From assembly GCF_014205275.1 (NCBI RefSeq), contig NZ_JACHND010000001.1, positions 1,674,001 through 1,738,000 on the forward strand: DNA of 64,000 nt. The letters run 5' to 3'. Under the pieces are notes generated by a model. That model saw only the letters and a program-made list of their open reading frames with translations. It made no database searches and was not told where the DNA came from. The position numbers and the translations under genes were made by a program. Shown here piece after piece: positions 51,824 to 60,576 of this stretch (the first letter of the stretch is position 1; each line of letters begins with the position of its first letter). The DNA is from Sphaerisporangium siamense. GTDB lineage: Bacteria; Actinomycetota; Actinomycetes; Streptosporangiales; Streptosporangiaceae.

Positions 51824-52828
51824 TCAGGCGCTCTTGAGGTTGCGCAGCACCGCCGCGGCCTTGGTCGCCTTGAGGACGACGGCGGCCGGGCCGAGCTCGA
51901 CCTCGCCGGTCTTGACGGCGCCCGCGTCGTTGAAGTTCGGCAGCCACGTCTGGACGAGCGGGGCGCCGGCCATGCTGACCCCGTGGAAGGCGTCCAGGCC
52001 GAAGCGGACCGCGTACAGGTCGCCGAGGCCGGTGATGTTGCCGCCCGCGCCGCCTGCGTCGGCGTCCCGGGTGACCAGGCCGACGACGTCGTTGTTCGAT
52101 CCGGCCTTGGCGCCGAGGTCGATGAACTGGATGCCGTTGTAGGCGGTGACCGGCCGGCCGAACGAGTCGGTGGTCTTGTCGATCATCTCGGCCCACGCGG
52201 CGACGTACTTGAGCAGCGCGATCGTTTTGCGGTTGCCGATGATGGCGTCCGGGGTGCCGTCCATGAGGGCGAGCCAGGAGTCGATGTGCGCCATGACGGC
52301 GAGCGCCTCGGCCTTGGTGTCGACGCTGGTCAGGTCGATGTACCCGGTGCTGACTCCGTTGGACAGCGGCAGGTACTCGGTGCTCGTGCCCGTCAGGATC
52401 TTGTTCAGGCCGTCGAAGCCGTTGGCGTCGACGGCGGTGTCGCCGTTGATGACCTGGTCGTTGAAGAACGCGGACGCGGCCTTGATCTTCTGCGCCATCT
52501 GGAGCGCCGTCTCCGCGCCGGCCGCCATCTGGTTCAGCACGCGGTCGATCTGGAAGCTGCCACCGAGGGGCTTCAGGTCGACGCTGTACCGCTGCTTGGT
52601 GACTTCCTGGGGCGTGTACTCGGAGTTGATCGCGCGGAACGCGGCGGTCGCCTGAGTGATGAGCCGCTGGTACCCGTAGGTGAGCGTGGCGCCGTTGCCG
52701 GCCCCGGAGACCACGTCGTCGAAGGTGAGCCGGTCGAGCAGGAAGTTGTTCTTCCGGAACTCGTCGATCACCTGGATGTCGACGTCGTCGGTCGTCAGAA
52801 GCTTCGCCTGGGCGAGAGAGACGGGCAT
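51824..52828 (-). CDS. Major capsid protein (HK97 fold)
   Basis: The 334-residue protein lies between scaffold and connector genes and begins PVSLAQAKLLTTDDVDIQVIDEFRKNNFLLDRLTFDDVVSGAGNGATLTYGYQRL. It has VDLKPLGGSFQIDRVL, SWLALMDGTPDAIIGNRKTIALLKYVA and DLYAVRFGLDAFHGVSMAGAPLV, the strand order of HK97-type capsid proteins. Confidence 0.9.
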   Translation of the reverse strand: MPVSLAQAKLLTTDDVDIQVIDEFRKNNFLLDRLTFDDVVSGAGNGATLTYGYQRLITQATAAFRAINSEYTPQEVTKQRYSVDLKPLGGSFQIDRVLNQMAAGAETALQMAQKIKAASAFFNDQVINGDTAVDANGFDGLNKILTGTSTEYLPLSNGVSTGYIDLTSVDTKAEALAVMAHIDSWLALMDGTPDAIIGNRKTIALLKYVAAWAEMIDKTTDSFGRPVTAYNGIQFIDLGAKAGSNNDVVGLVTRDADAGGAGGNITGLGDLYAVRFGLDAFHGVSMAGAPLVQTWLPNFNDAGAVKTGEVELGPAAVVLKATKAAAVLRNLKSA

Positions 52829-52848
52829 GTCGGGCTACTCCATTCGGG

Positions 52849-53604
52849 TCAGCCGCCGCCCGTCTTGGCGAGCTTGGCGGTTATCGCGTCGGTGAGGTTG
52901 TCGGCCTTGCCGGTCTTGCCCGGCCGGCCGGGGGGTTCGGCGCCGCCGCGGGGCGCGGGCGCGGCGTCGGCGCGGTAGATCGGGTTGTCTTCGACGGTCT
53001 TCTTCATCAGCTCGCGGAGCTTGGCGTCGAAGCCGTCGGCTGAGGGGTCGAGCTTGTCGAGCTGGGCGAGGAAGCTGCGCGAGTCGGTGAGCTTGGCGGC
53101 GTCGGCGCCGACCTTGGCGGCGGCCTTGAAGACGGCCAGCTCGGTGCGAAGGCTCCGGTTCTCGCCGGACAGGTCGCCGATCTGCTGGGCGAGCTTCGCG
53201 GGGTCGGCCGGCGCGTCGTCACCCTTCACCAGGCCCACGATCTTGCCGATCTGCTGGGCGAGGTCCTGCCTCGCCTCGTTGGCGGCCTGCTGCTTGGCGT
53301 TGGTGCGGCTCGAAGCCGCTTCGGCGCGGGCGTCGCGGATGAGCTTCTGCGCCCAGTCGGGCAGCGAGGCGACGTCGCCCCCGCTGTCGTTCTGGCCGGT
53401 CTGCTGTCCGCTCGACTGTCCCTGCTGGCCGGACGGTTCGCCCTGGTCGGAGCCCTGCGAGCCGGTGTTCTCGGTGCCGGGCTGTCCGGTGTTCTGTCCG
53501 CCCGCGTCGCCCTCACCGGACCCGCCGGCGAGGAGGTAGATGGGGCGGCCGTTCTTGCGGTAGCCGAGGAGCGCGCCGGGCGTCGTCGGCAGGGGGTGCT
53601 GCAT
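52849..53604 (-). CDS. Capsid scaffolding protein
   Basis: The ATG 53604 follows AGGAGGG. The 251-residue product has a Gly/Gln/Ser/Asn-rich disordered front, then long helices (LPDWAQKLIRDARAEAASSRTNAKQQAANEARQDLAQQIGKIV...LAQQIGDLSGENRSLRTELAVFKAAAKVGADAAKLTDSRSFLAQLDKLDPSADGFDAKLRELMKKTVEDNP) typical of actinophage scaffolds. It precedes the major capsid gene. Confidence 0.88.
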   Translation of the reverse strand: MQHPLPTTPGALLGYRKNGRPIYLLAGGSGEGDAGGQNTGQPGTENTGSQGSDQGEPSGQQGQSSGQQTGQNDSGGDVASLPDWAQKLIRDARAEAASSRTNAKQQAANEARQDLAQQIGKIVGLVKGDDAPADPAKLAQQIGDLSGENRSLRTELAVFKAAAKVGADAAKLTDSRSFLAQLDKLDPSADGFDAKLRELMKKTVEDNPIYRADAAPAPRGGAEPPGRPGKTGKADNLTDAITAKLAKTGGG

Positions 53605-53744
53605 GCTGTTGCCCTCCTGGGGCGTTGGTGTGGCGGGCTCCTGGCCCGTCCGTCTTGATTCAGGTTGTGCAATATCGCCCTTTTCGGGCATCCATTCAGG
53701 ATCAACCTGATGGAACGATCTAGGGCAGCCCGTACCGTTCGGGC

Positions 53745-54263
53745 ATGCAGCCTCAGCAGCCCCCCGCGCCCGGCCCGTGGCCTCCCGCTCCTCCGCAGCA
53801 GCAGTGGGGGCCGCCCCCGCCGTACCAGCCGCCGATGCCGCCGCCCGCTCCGAAGCGGAAGAGCCGCGCGCCGCTGGTGCTGGCAGTGATCGGCGCGCTG
53901 GTCGCGGTAGGCATCGTCGCCGCGGTGCTGGACGGCGGGGAGGAGCCGGCCGCGGCTCCGAGGGCATCGGCGAAGGCCGCGCCGGACTACGAAGTGGTCA
54001 AGACCCGGAAGGACGGCGTCGACCTGCTCGTGCAAGACGCCACGGTCGCGACCGCGCGCGCGGCGATCACGGACTGGATCGAGAAGAACGCGGGCGACCG
54101 CGACTATCTGACGGTGATGGTCGTACGGTCAGCGGCGGCGAGGACGTACGTCTGCCAAGGCGAGTACGTGGCGGATGAGCGCACCTCGCAGTTGAAGACC
54201 GGCGGCCGGGTCACCGCCGACTCCTATCCGACGACGGCGATGAACTGCCCCGACCCGCACTGA
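53745..54263 (+). CDS. Moron-like Pro-rich single-pass membrane protein
   Basis: This 172-residue gene is transcribed rightward inside the leftward head operon. It has a Pro/Gln-rich cytoplasmic tail (QPQQPPAPGPWPPAPPQQQW), basic KRKSR, one membrane helix (APLVLAVIGALVAVGIVAAVL) and an outer domain with two Cys (YVCQGEYV and MNCPDP). About 140 bp of own upstream sequence are available for a promoter. It would be expressed in the lysogen and might affect superinfection or the host surface; that role is inference. Confidence 0.8.
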   Translation: MQPQQPPAPGPWPPAPPQQQWGPPPPYQPPMPPPAPKRKSRAPLVLAVIGALVAVGIVAAVLDGGEEPAAAPRASAKAAPDYEVVKTRKDGVDLLVQDATVATARAAITDWIEKNAGDRDYLTVMVVRSAAARTYVCQGEYVADERTSQLKTGGRVTADSYPTTAMNCPDPH

Positions 54264-54265
54264 GG

Positions 54266-54505
54266 TCAGGGCGTGGTGTTGGTGGCCACCATGAGGTAGC
54301 CGTTCGACCAGCCCTCACGCGCGAGCGCGCGCACCGCGTCGGCCTCGCCCTTGCCCGGGTGCTGGATGCGCCATCGGCGCACGGCGGACGCCGCGGACTC
54401 CCCGCCCTCGTAGGTGACCGTGCCGTCGTCGGCGAGCGTCGCGCGGGAGACGAGCCGGCCGCCGTCCACGGTCACGATGTCCATCACGATCGACATGGTG
54501 GTCAC
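54266..54505 (-). CDS. Small phage protein, function unknown
   Basis: The 79-residue product (MDIVTVDGGRLVSRATLADDGTVTYEGGESAASAVRRWRIQHPGKGEADAVRALAREGWSNGYLMVATN) overlaps the minor capsid gene by four bases and converges with the moron gene three bases away. Similar short proteins accompany minor capsid genes in actinophages. Confidence 0.65.
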   Translation of the reverse strand: MTTMSIVMDIVTVDGGRLVSRATLADDGTVTYEGGESAASAVRRWRIQHPGKGEADAVRALAREGWSNGYLMVATNTTP

Positions 54506-56610
54506 CGTACTCCGGCGAACAGGTTCCGGGTGCCCGTTGCCCGTTTCGCCAGTTCGTCGAGCACGCGAAGCGAGTAGTCGAGCCAGTCGCCGTGCCCGAT
54601 GTGCTCGAAGTCGGGCCTCAGCTCCTCCAGGCGGCGGCGCACGTCGTCCACGTCCTCGCGCGTCAGGGGATTATCGCCCTGGGTGTAGTGCTCGGCGAAC
54701 GGGCTGTAGATGTACTCCAGGTCGACCCGGTTGCCGTCGAGCATCTCCGTGTAGGCCACACCGTGGTCGATCGGGATGAGCTGGTCGTCCTCGTCGAGCA
54801 TCCAGTTGCCCGCGTTGCGGTCGTAGTTGTGGATGAGCAGGTCGAGAAGGCCGAGCCGCTTGCCGTTGTCGGTGTTCGGCACGTCCTTGACGCGCTTCGG
54901 CGGGTCTTGGCCCCACCCGGTGATGTCGTCGGCCGTCTTGGCGTTGTCGACATAGTCCATGAAGATCTCGTCCTCGTCGCGCCGGTACACCTTCGGCGCG
55001 CGTAGGCCGAGCTTCTGGGCGACCTTGGAGGCGATCTGCTCGCCCGCGGCCTCTTGGATGCCGCCGCTCGTCGGCCGGGCCTTCTTCCGGACGACCTTCC
55101 GGCCGCCCTTCAGGGTGAGCAGCTCGACGTCGGCGACCGCGCCGCCGCCGAGCGGGCGCCGGTCGTCCGGGGGGAAGCCGTTCTCGACCGCATCGGCGAG
55201 GTCCTCGATGCCGTCGAGGTCGCGGTGGTACTTCCGGGCCTTGCCCTTCGGCTTCCGCGGGCCGCGCGGCCCGGTCTTGGGCTTCGGCGCGGCCTTCGCT
55301 CGCGGTTTCCGCGCGGGCTTGAGGTCGAGGAGGTCCTGCTGTCCGGGTACCTGCTCGTCGCCCGCGCGCGGTTGCTCGGCCTCGGGGGTGGGGCGCCGCG
55401 CGCCGGGGCCGCCGTCGAGGGTGGGCTGCACGGGTGGCTGGAGGTCGCCGACGGGCCCGCCGGCCGGACCGCTCTTGGGCGGGGTGTTGCCGGCCCCGGG
55501 CTGCTCGCGGTAGCGCAGGCGCTTCAAGTCGGGGTGGGCGGCGAGGTGGTTGCGCAACTCGCCCTGCCACTGGCGCACCTTGGCGTTCGCGGCCTTCTTG
55601 CCCTCGGGGGTGAGGGCGGTGCCGGCACGCTCCTTGAACTTCCTGATCTGCCGTTCGATCTCGCGCTGGCGCTGGCGGGCCTGGTCGCCCTGGGGGTCGG
55701 CGGTGTCCCGGAGCTGCTTGGTGAGGCCAGGCAGGTAGGCGCTGACGGAGTGCCGGCAGTTGGGGTGCTGGAACCCCTTGGCTCGCGCGCCGTCGAGGGT
55801 GTCGATGACGTCGACGGTGACCATCTCGCCGTCGCGGGTGGCGTGCTGGACCTGGACCTGCCCCGTGGGCCCGGAGATGGCGAGGATCTTGCCCTCGTAG
55901 GGGCGGCAGAGCTTGCACTCCTGGCCGTGGTCGGAGGCGATGACGAGCCGCACGCCGATGGTGGTGAGCCGGTCGGTCTGGCCTTGCACGGCGGCGCGGG
56001 CCGCGTTGGTGCGCGTGATCATCTCGGCGTAGCTGGAGAGCTTCCAGCGGCGGCCGGCCGAGTCGGCGAACGAGGTGACCCCGCGGTCGACGAGGCGCTG
56101 CCACGCGGCCTGTGCGGCCTGCCGCCGGGTGAACGCGCCGGAGACGATGCGCGCCGCGGCGGCGGCCTGCACCGAGCGGTAAGCGTCCAGGACGTTCCGG
56201 AGGATGTTGCCTTCGACGCGTCCGAGGTCGCGGTGCAGGGCCTGGGCGATGTTCTCGATGACGGGCGCGTTCGGGATCTCCTGCTGGGCTGCGCGCGCGG
56301 CCTGGCCGATGCCGGACCGCGGGAACCATCCCTCGGGGAGGTCGGTGAGCGCCGAGCCGTAGCCGTCGCGGTACGCCTGGCCGATGGCGTCGCGGACGAC
56401 GCGCGCGCGGGTGGCCTGGAGGGTGCTGATGAGGAGCTGGGCGGAGCGGCGGAGCGCGCCGACGGCGTCGAGCTTGGTGATCTGGAAGGGCGAGTCGAGT
56501 TCGTCGGCAAGGCGCTGGGCGATGGTGCGGTTGAGCGCGCTCTCCAGCTCGCGGTAGAGGTCGGTGACGCTGGCGGCGATGTCGTCGAGGTGGTCCTGGT
56601 CGACGGCCAC
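54502..56610 (-). CDS. Minor capsid protein fused to a kinase-like domain
   Basis: GTG 56610 follows GGAGG; 702 residues. Residues 1-290 are a phage minor capsid (PF06152/MuF-like) protein: ITRTNAARAAVQGQ, ASDHGQECKLCRPYEGKIL, ARAKGFQHPNCRHSVSAYLPGL (CxxC...H-x-N-C-R-H). Residues 330-460 are Pro/Lys-rich linker. From about 480 a kinase-like fold follows: GGGAVADVELLTL (loop), RKVVRKKA (Lys), AAGEQIASKVAQKLGL (Glu helix), IFMDYVD (hinge), catalytic loop HNYDRNAGNW (Asp597, Asn602) and IPIDHGVAY (Asp615-His-Gly) as in HipA/PI4-kinase/FAM20-like enzymes. It may be injected with DNA and phosphorylate a host target. Confidence 0.82.
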   Translation of the reverse strand: MAVDQDHLDDIAASVTDLYRELESALNRTIAQRLADELDSPFQITKLDAVGALRRSAQLLISTLQATRARVVRDAIGQAYRDGYGSALTDLPEGWFPRSGIGQAARAAQQEIPNAPVIENIAQALHRDLGRVEGNILRNVLDAYRSVQAAAAARIVSGAFTRRQAAQAAWQRLVDRGVTSFADSAGRRWKLSSYAEMITRTNAARAAVQGQTDRLTTIGVRLVIASDHGQECKLCRPYEGKILAISGPTGQVQVQHATRDGEMVTVDVIDTLDGARAKGFQHPNCRHSVSAYLPGLTKQLRDTADPQGDQARQRQREIERQIRKFKERAGTALTPEGKKAANAKVRQWQGELRNHLAAHPDLKRLRYREQPGAGNTPPKSGPAGGPVGDLQPPVQPTLDGGPGARRPTPEAEQPRAGDEQVPGQQDLLDLKPARKPRAKAAPKPKTGPRGPRKPKGKARKYHRDLDGIEDLADAVENGFPPDDRRPLGGGAVADVELLTLKGGRKVVRKKARPTSGGIQEAAGEQIASKVAQKLGLRAPKVYRRDEDEIFMDYVDNAKTADDITGWGQDPPKRVKDVPNTDNGKRLGLLDLLIHNYDRNAGNWMLDEDDQLIPIDHGVAYTEMLDGNRVDLEYIYSPFAEHYTQGDNPLTREDVDDVRRRLEELRPDFEHIGHGDWLDYSLRVLDELAKRATGTRNLFAGVR

Positions 56611-56624
56611 GAGGACCTCCTCGA

Positions 56625-56669
56625 CGATGTGTGATCATGGTTAATAAAATCCGCCATGATCACACATCG
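56625..56669. repeat. 16-bp perfect inverted repeat before the capsid-kinase gene
   Basis: CGATGTGTGATCATGG and its exact complement are separated by a 13-base AT-rich loop (TTAATAAAATCCG). The distal arm ends four bases before the GGAGG of the minor capsid gene; the portal stop lies 19 bp away on the other side. It is more likely a translation or RNA-stability element, or an operator, than a terminator. Confidence 0.8.
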
Positions 56670-56687
56670 GTCATCTGAGCAGGCGTT

Positions 56688-58235
56688 TCACGTCTCGTCG
56701 TCCGCAGGGGCCTCGCCGGGCGGCGGTTCCTCGCCCTCGGCGGGTTGCTGGTCACCGGGACGCAGGGCGAGCGGGTCGGCGACGGGCGTGCCCTCGTCGT
56801 CCTTGATGCGCTGCACCTCGTCCCGCACCTGCTCGTCGTCCCAGTCGGGATGCAGCATGCGGACCTTGGTGTCGCTGGAGACGGCGCGCGCGGCTTCGAG
56901 CATCTGGAGTGTGCGGGCTACGGACTCGGCGTCCTGGGAGACGGCGCTCCCGAACTCGACGGTCGGCATCACCGGTTCGACGGTGGACCAGCCGAGGGCG
57001 CGGTCGAGGGCGAGGGTGGCCTCGACGATGCGCCGCAGCGCCGGAACCCAGTACTGGATCTTCCGGTCGCGGGTGACCATCGAGCGGCGTTCGCGCGCGG
57101 CGACCTCGGTCGCGGTGACGGCGACGTCCCCGGCCAGGCCGAAGCTCTGCGCGCTGTAGCCGGCGCTCCGGACGGCCTGGCCGATGATGGACTCGGCGGA
57201 CTGCATGTGGTCGGCGACGCGAAGCTCGAACTGGGTGAGCGTGATCCCGCCCGACTGGGACGGGTCCATGGTGAGCTCTTGGAACACCTCGCGCTCGGCG
57301 TCGAACGCGGCGCCCTGCCCGGCCCCGAGGTTGGTCAGGTACCCCTGCGGGACGATGAGCCTGGCCCGGGCGAGACGGATGTCCCGCATCAGGCTCGTCC
57401 ACACCTGGTCGAGGGCGTCGAACAGGTCGTAGCAGGGGGCGGCGTAGTCGGAGCGGCCGAAGGGCAGGCCGCGATGCCGCCGGTTGGGGCGCATGTTGGG
57501 GATGTGCGTCGCGGTGAGTAGCGGGCCGATGCCGGTGGCCCGGCGGCCGTCGGCGTCGGCTCCGGCCGCCAGCTCCTTGGTGTCCTCGCGGGAGTCGAGG
57601 GGGATGGTCTGGCCGAGGTTCTGGCTGGTGCCCTGGAACGCGGCGTAGGTGAGGAGGCCGGGCTCGTGGTGCTCCAGGAAGCGGACGACCTGGTCGCCAG
57701 ACCGTTCGAGTTCCCGCCAGAACGTCACCTCGACCAGACGGCCCCAGCGGAAGGTGGGGATGGCGGCGTCGCCGTGCTCGATGGCCCAGATGGGGCGCTG
57801 GGCGACGTCGGCGTCCCAGCAGAGCTTGATGTAGACGTCGCCAAGCCCTGAGTCGACCTCGGCGGCCTCCAGCAGCCGCATGTGGACGCCGCCCTCTTCG
57901 AGGATCTCCTCCAGGCGCTCCTGCGTCGTGGCGTCCTCGACGGTGAACGTGGGGGGTTCGCTGAAGAGGAGGTCGGCGCTCGTGGCGGCGATGTCGCCGG
58001 CGAGGGGGACGTGCAGGCGGGAGTCGGGCCGGGTGAGGTCGTGGGATTGGGCCCACATGCGGTGGACGTACTGGTGCCAGTGTTCGCGGTCGCGGCCGGG
58101 TTGGGCGGCGCGGGTGTAGTGGGTGGCGAGGCGGGTCTTGTCGCCGGAGTACCAGGCGTCGGCTTCGTCGTAGTCGCGGTAGATATCGGCGAGGGCGGGG
58201 GGTGGCCATGCCGTGTTGGGCGCGGGGAGCGGCAT
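56688..58235 (-). CDS. Portal protein (SPP1 gp6-like)
   Basis: The 515-residue protein lies between terminase and minor capsid genes. Its sequence shows portal features: ADAWYSGDKTRLATHY, LHVPLAGDIAATSADLLFSEPP, DALDQVWTSLMRDIRLARARLIVPQGYL, and the helical stem IGQAVRSAGYSAQSFGLAGDVAVTATEVAARERRSMVTRDRKIQYW. The acidic, Pro-rich C-terminus is common. It forms the dodecameric ring for DNA entry. Confidence 0.9.
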   Translation of the reverse strand: MPLPAPNTAWPPPALADIYRDYDEADAWYSGDKTRLATHYTRAAQPGRDREHWHQYVHRMWAQSHDLTRPDSRLHVPLAGDIAATSADLLFSEPPTFTVEDATTQERLEEILEEGGVHMRLLEAAEVDSGLGDVYIKLCWDADVAQRPIWAIEHGDAAIPTFRWGRLVEVTFWRELERSGDQVVRFLEHHEPGLLTYAAFQGTSQNLGQTIPLDSREDTKELAAGADADGRRATGIGPLLTATHIPNMRPNRRHRGLPFGRSDYAAPCYDLFDALDQVWTSLMRDIRLARARLIVPQGYLTNLGAGQGAAFDAEREVFQELTMDPSQSGGITLTQFELRVADHMQSAESIIGQAVRSAGYSAQSFGLAGDVAVTATEVAARERRSMVTRDRKIQYWVPALRRIVEATLALDRALGWSTVEPVMPTVEFGSAVSQDAESVARTLQMLEAARAVSSDTKVRMLHPDWDDEQVRDEVQRIKDDEGTPVADPLALRPGDQQPAEGEEPPPGEAPADDET

Positions 58236-58247
58236 GGCGTCGTCCTC

Positions 58248-58640
58248 TCAGTCCAGTGGGTAGCGTGCGCGAATCTCGGCCTGCTCGGACATGCGGACGG
58301 GCCTGCCGTCCGCATGACGGCACGGCTCGTTGACTCCATGCGAGCCGTACGGGCAGCAGGGGCGCGTACGTGGGTCGGTGGGGAGTGCTGCGATCTCAGA
58401 GGGCTCGCCGGGCGGCGTCCAACCGAGTGCGATGAGTGTGTCCCGCGTCTTCTCGGGGACGTCCACGTACGCCTTGCCGTCGATCTCGGCCTCGAACAGG
58501 ATGACGTCTAGGGTGGCCGTCGGCCAGTCGTTGACAGTGCCCTGGACTGTGAATCCGCGTATGCCCTTGGCGTTTTTGCCGTCGACCTCGATGAATCCTC
58601 TGCCCCGTTGCGTGTGGATGTGGATCTTGCGTGCGGCCAT
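58248..58640 (-). CDS. Phage protein between terminase and portal, function unknown
   Basis: The ATG 58640 follows GGAGGT. The 130-residue product has a short N-terminal domain (RKIHIHTQRGRGFIEVDGKNAKGIRGFTVQGTVNDWPTATLDVILFEAEIDGKAYVDVPEKTRDTLIALGWTPP) and a possible metal site (RPCCPYGSHGVNEPCRH). The N-terminal part resembles small proteins encoded beside actinophage portal genes. About 190 bp with several dyads precede it. Confidence 0.65.
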   Translation of the reverse strand: MAARKIHIHTQRGRGFIEVDGKNAKGIRGFTVQGTVNDWPTATLDVILFEAEIDGKAYVDVPEKTRDTLIALGWTPPGEPSEIAALPTDPRTRPCCPYGSHGVNEPCRHADGRPVRMSEQAEIRARYPLD

Positions 58641-58680
58641 GAGGGACCTCCGAGGGATGAGAGGGTGCAGGATCCGGCGA

Positions 58681-58753
58681 GTTACGTAACCGGGGATTCG
58701 GCCCGGGGTTCTCCACACATTGAGCCCTCTGGCCCTGCCGCCGTGGCCAGAGG
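58681..58753. promoter_or_regulatory. Dyad-rich gap before the portal-side genes
   Basis: GTTACGTAAC (58681-58690) is a perfect palindrome, and CCTCTGGCC/GGCCAGAGG (58726-58753) form a 9-bp stem. The gap between large terminase and the next gene is the longest in this part of the operon, so it may hold a promoter or processing site for head genes. Confidence 0.4.
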
Positions 58754-58828
58754 CGGGCAGTCGGGCACCGGATCCTACGTTCATGGGTTGGTCACGAGAA
58801 GTGTGGTTCCCGCAAGTTACCGGCGGGT

Positions 58829-60121
58829 TCAGGCGGCCAGAGAGAGCGCCGGCCGCACCAGCGGACGCCACAGCCACGCCGAGGAGTGCAGCGCGTACCG
58901 CAGGGCGTCACACCCGTGATCATCGACCTTCAGGGGCTTGTCCTCACCCTTCTCGGCCGCCTTGTCGTCCCACGAATACCCGGGCAGCTCGGCGAGCAGG
59001 CCCTCGCATGAGTGGTGGATGCGGAGCTGGTCGGCGCCGAGGAGGGTGGAGACGGTGCGGATGCCGTCGATGACGCTGTTGTTGGCGGCCGAGACGCTGG
59101 GCACCTTGTCCGACCAGAGCTGCGTCATGAACGACGCCGCGCTCGGGTCGACGTAGATGCGCTCCGGGGTGATGCCGCGCGTCTTTCCCTGCTCGCGTGG
59201 GCGCTCGACCTGGGCGAGCCACACGCGCAGGCGCTCGCTGTACTCGCCGTCGGTGAGCTGCCGGCGGGCGGTGCGCGAGTCGTGGCGGTATTCGGCGACG
59301 ACGTGCAGGCGGCGGTCTTCGCCGAGGCCGATGGCGAGCGCGGCGAAGGGGTTGACGGTGCCGTAGTCGATGCCGAGGGAGAACCATCGGTCGATGCCGG
59401 GCAGGTCGTCGACGACGTGGCGCTGGTCGTCGAACATCTCGTAGATGGCACCTTCGGCGAGGCACCACTGACCTTCGATGAAGCGGCGGTACCACAGGCC
59501 GACGTACTGGGCCTTGAGCCGGGCGATGTAGGAGGGCTCCAGCGAGGGGTTGTCGTCGAGGGTGAAGTGCCAGTGCCGCATGCCGATCTCGGCCGGGCGC
59601 GCAATGAAGTCCTTGCGCAGCCAGTGCCCGGGGCCGTCGGGGTTAGTGGTGGCCAACAACTTGGCCCCGGGAACGCGCAAGCGAGACAGCAGCATCATCC
59701 AGAACCCTTGCGGGATCAGGGTCGCCTCATCGACATAGGCCAGGCCGACGGTGGCGCCTCGGATGCGTCCCTCGGCCAGGACGTTGGTCGCGCCGATGAG
59801 GTGAACGGTGCGGCCGAGGATGACGGCGGTCGTCGAGCCGGTGGTGTGGTGCACCTGGCCGGCCAGCATGCCGAACAGGTGAGAGGACTGGAGCGGGTCG
59901 ATGATGTTGCGCTCGATGGTCTGCAACGTCCTGCCGACGATGACGACGAGGCCGTGATCGGGCGCGGCGAGCAGTGCGATCAGGAAGGCCAGCAGCGAGG
60001 CGATGGTCTTGCCCGAGGAGACCGCGCCGGACCACAGGGCGATCTGCGGGGTCTGCTGGGCGCCGACGATGGAGCGGATCTGCTTGGGCGAGAGGACCCT
60101 GGTGACGGCGTCAAGGAGCAT
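58829..60121 (-). CDS. Terminase large subunit
   Basis: The 430-residue protein has Walker A GAVSSGKT (32-39), Walker B VGLAYVDEAT (125-134) and motif III LLATTNPDGPGHWL. The RNase-H-like nuclease has acidic residues in SLGIDYGTVNPFAALAI, RIYVDPSAASF and KVDDHGCDALRYAL. This fits PBSX/phage-type TerL. It overlaps the small-subunit gene by eleven bases. Confidence 0.93.
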   Translation of the reverse strand: MLLDAVTRVLSPKQIRSIVGAQQTPQIALWSGAVSSGKTIASLLAFLIALLAAPDHGLVVIVGRTLQTIERNIIDPLQSSHLFGMLAGQVHHTTGSTTAVILGRTVHLIGATNVLAEGRIRGATVGLAYVDEATLIPQGFWMMLLSRLRVPGAKLLATTNPDGPGHWLRKDFIARPAEIGMRHWHFTLDDNPSLEPSYIARLKAQYVGLWYRRFIEGQWCLAEGAIYEMFDDQRHVVDDLPGIDRWFSLGIDYGTVNPFAALAIGLGEDRRLHVVAEYRHDSRTARRQLTDGEYSERLRVWLAQVERPREQGKTRGITPERIYVDPSAASFMTQLWSDKVPSVSAANNSVIDGIRTVSTLLGADQLRIHHSCEGLLAELPGYSWDDKAAEKGEDKPLKVDDHGCDALRYALHSSAWLWRPLVRPALSLAA

Positions 60122-60572
60122 CGGCGGGCGGCGGGTCGTCGAGTTGCTGGGCGGCGGCCTGGAGGCCGGCGGCGAGGGCGCCGAGCATGCTGCGGGCCTG
60201 CTCGGTTCCGCCGTCGGAGTCGAGGCGTTCGAGGACGGCGTGCTTGTCGATGAAGATGCCGTAGGCGGTGGCGAAGTCGCGGGCGTCGCGCCCGGCCTCG
60301 GCGGCGAGCGCGCGGCGGCGCATGGCGTCGGCGTCGTCGAGGGCGGCTGTGGCGAGGGCGGCGCGGCGCGCCTTGTTGTCGGCCTGCCGTGCGCGCGTGG
60401 CCGTTTCGACGCTGGACCGGTCGAAGCTGCGTCCGTGCGCTGCGGCGATACGGCTTACGGTGCTGGCGCTGACTTCCTGTCTGCGTGCGATCTCGTTGCG
60501 GTTCTTGCCGGCGTCGATGTCGGCGAGGATGGCGGCGCGCTTGGCGGGGTCGAGGGGTTTGCCCTGGGGCAC
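60111..60572 (-). CDS. Terminase small subunit
   Basis: The 153-residue product starts with a helix-turn-helix (KRAAILADIDAGKNRNEIARRQEVSASTVSRIAAAHG), followed by helices with many Ala (DNKARRAALATAALDDADAMRRRALAAEAGRDARDFATAYGIFIDKHAVLERL). It binds phage DNA for packaging. Confidence 0.85.
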   Translation of the reverse strand: MPQGKPLDPAKRAAILADIDAGKNRNEIARRQEVSASTVSRIAAAHGRSFDRSSVETATRARQADNKARRAALATAALDDADAMRRRALAAEAGRDARDFATAYGIFIDKHAVLERLDSDGGTEQARSMLGALAAGLQAAAQQLDDPPPADAP

Positions 60573-60576
60573 ACGG

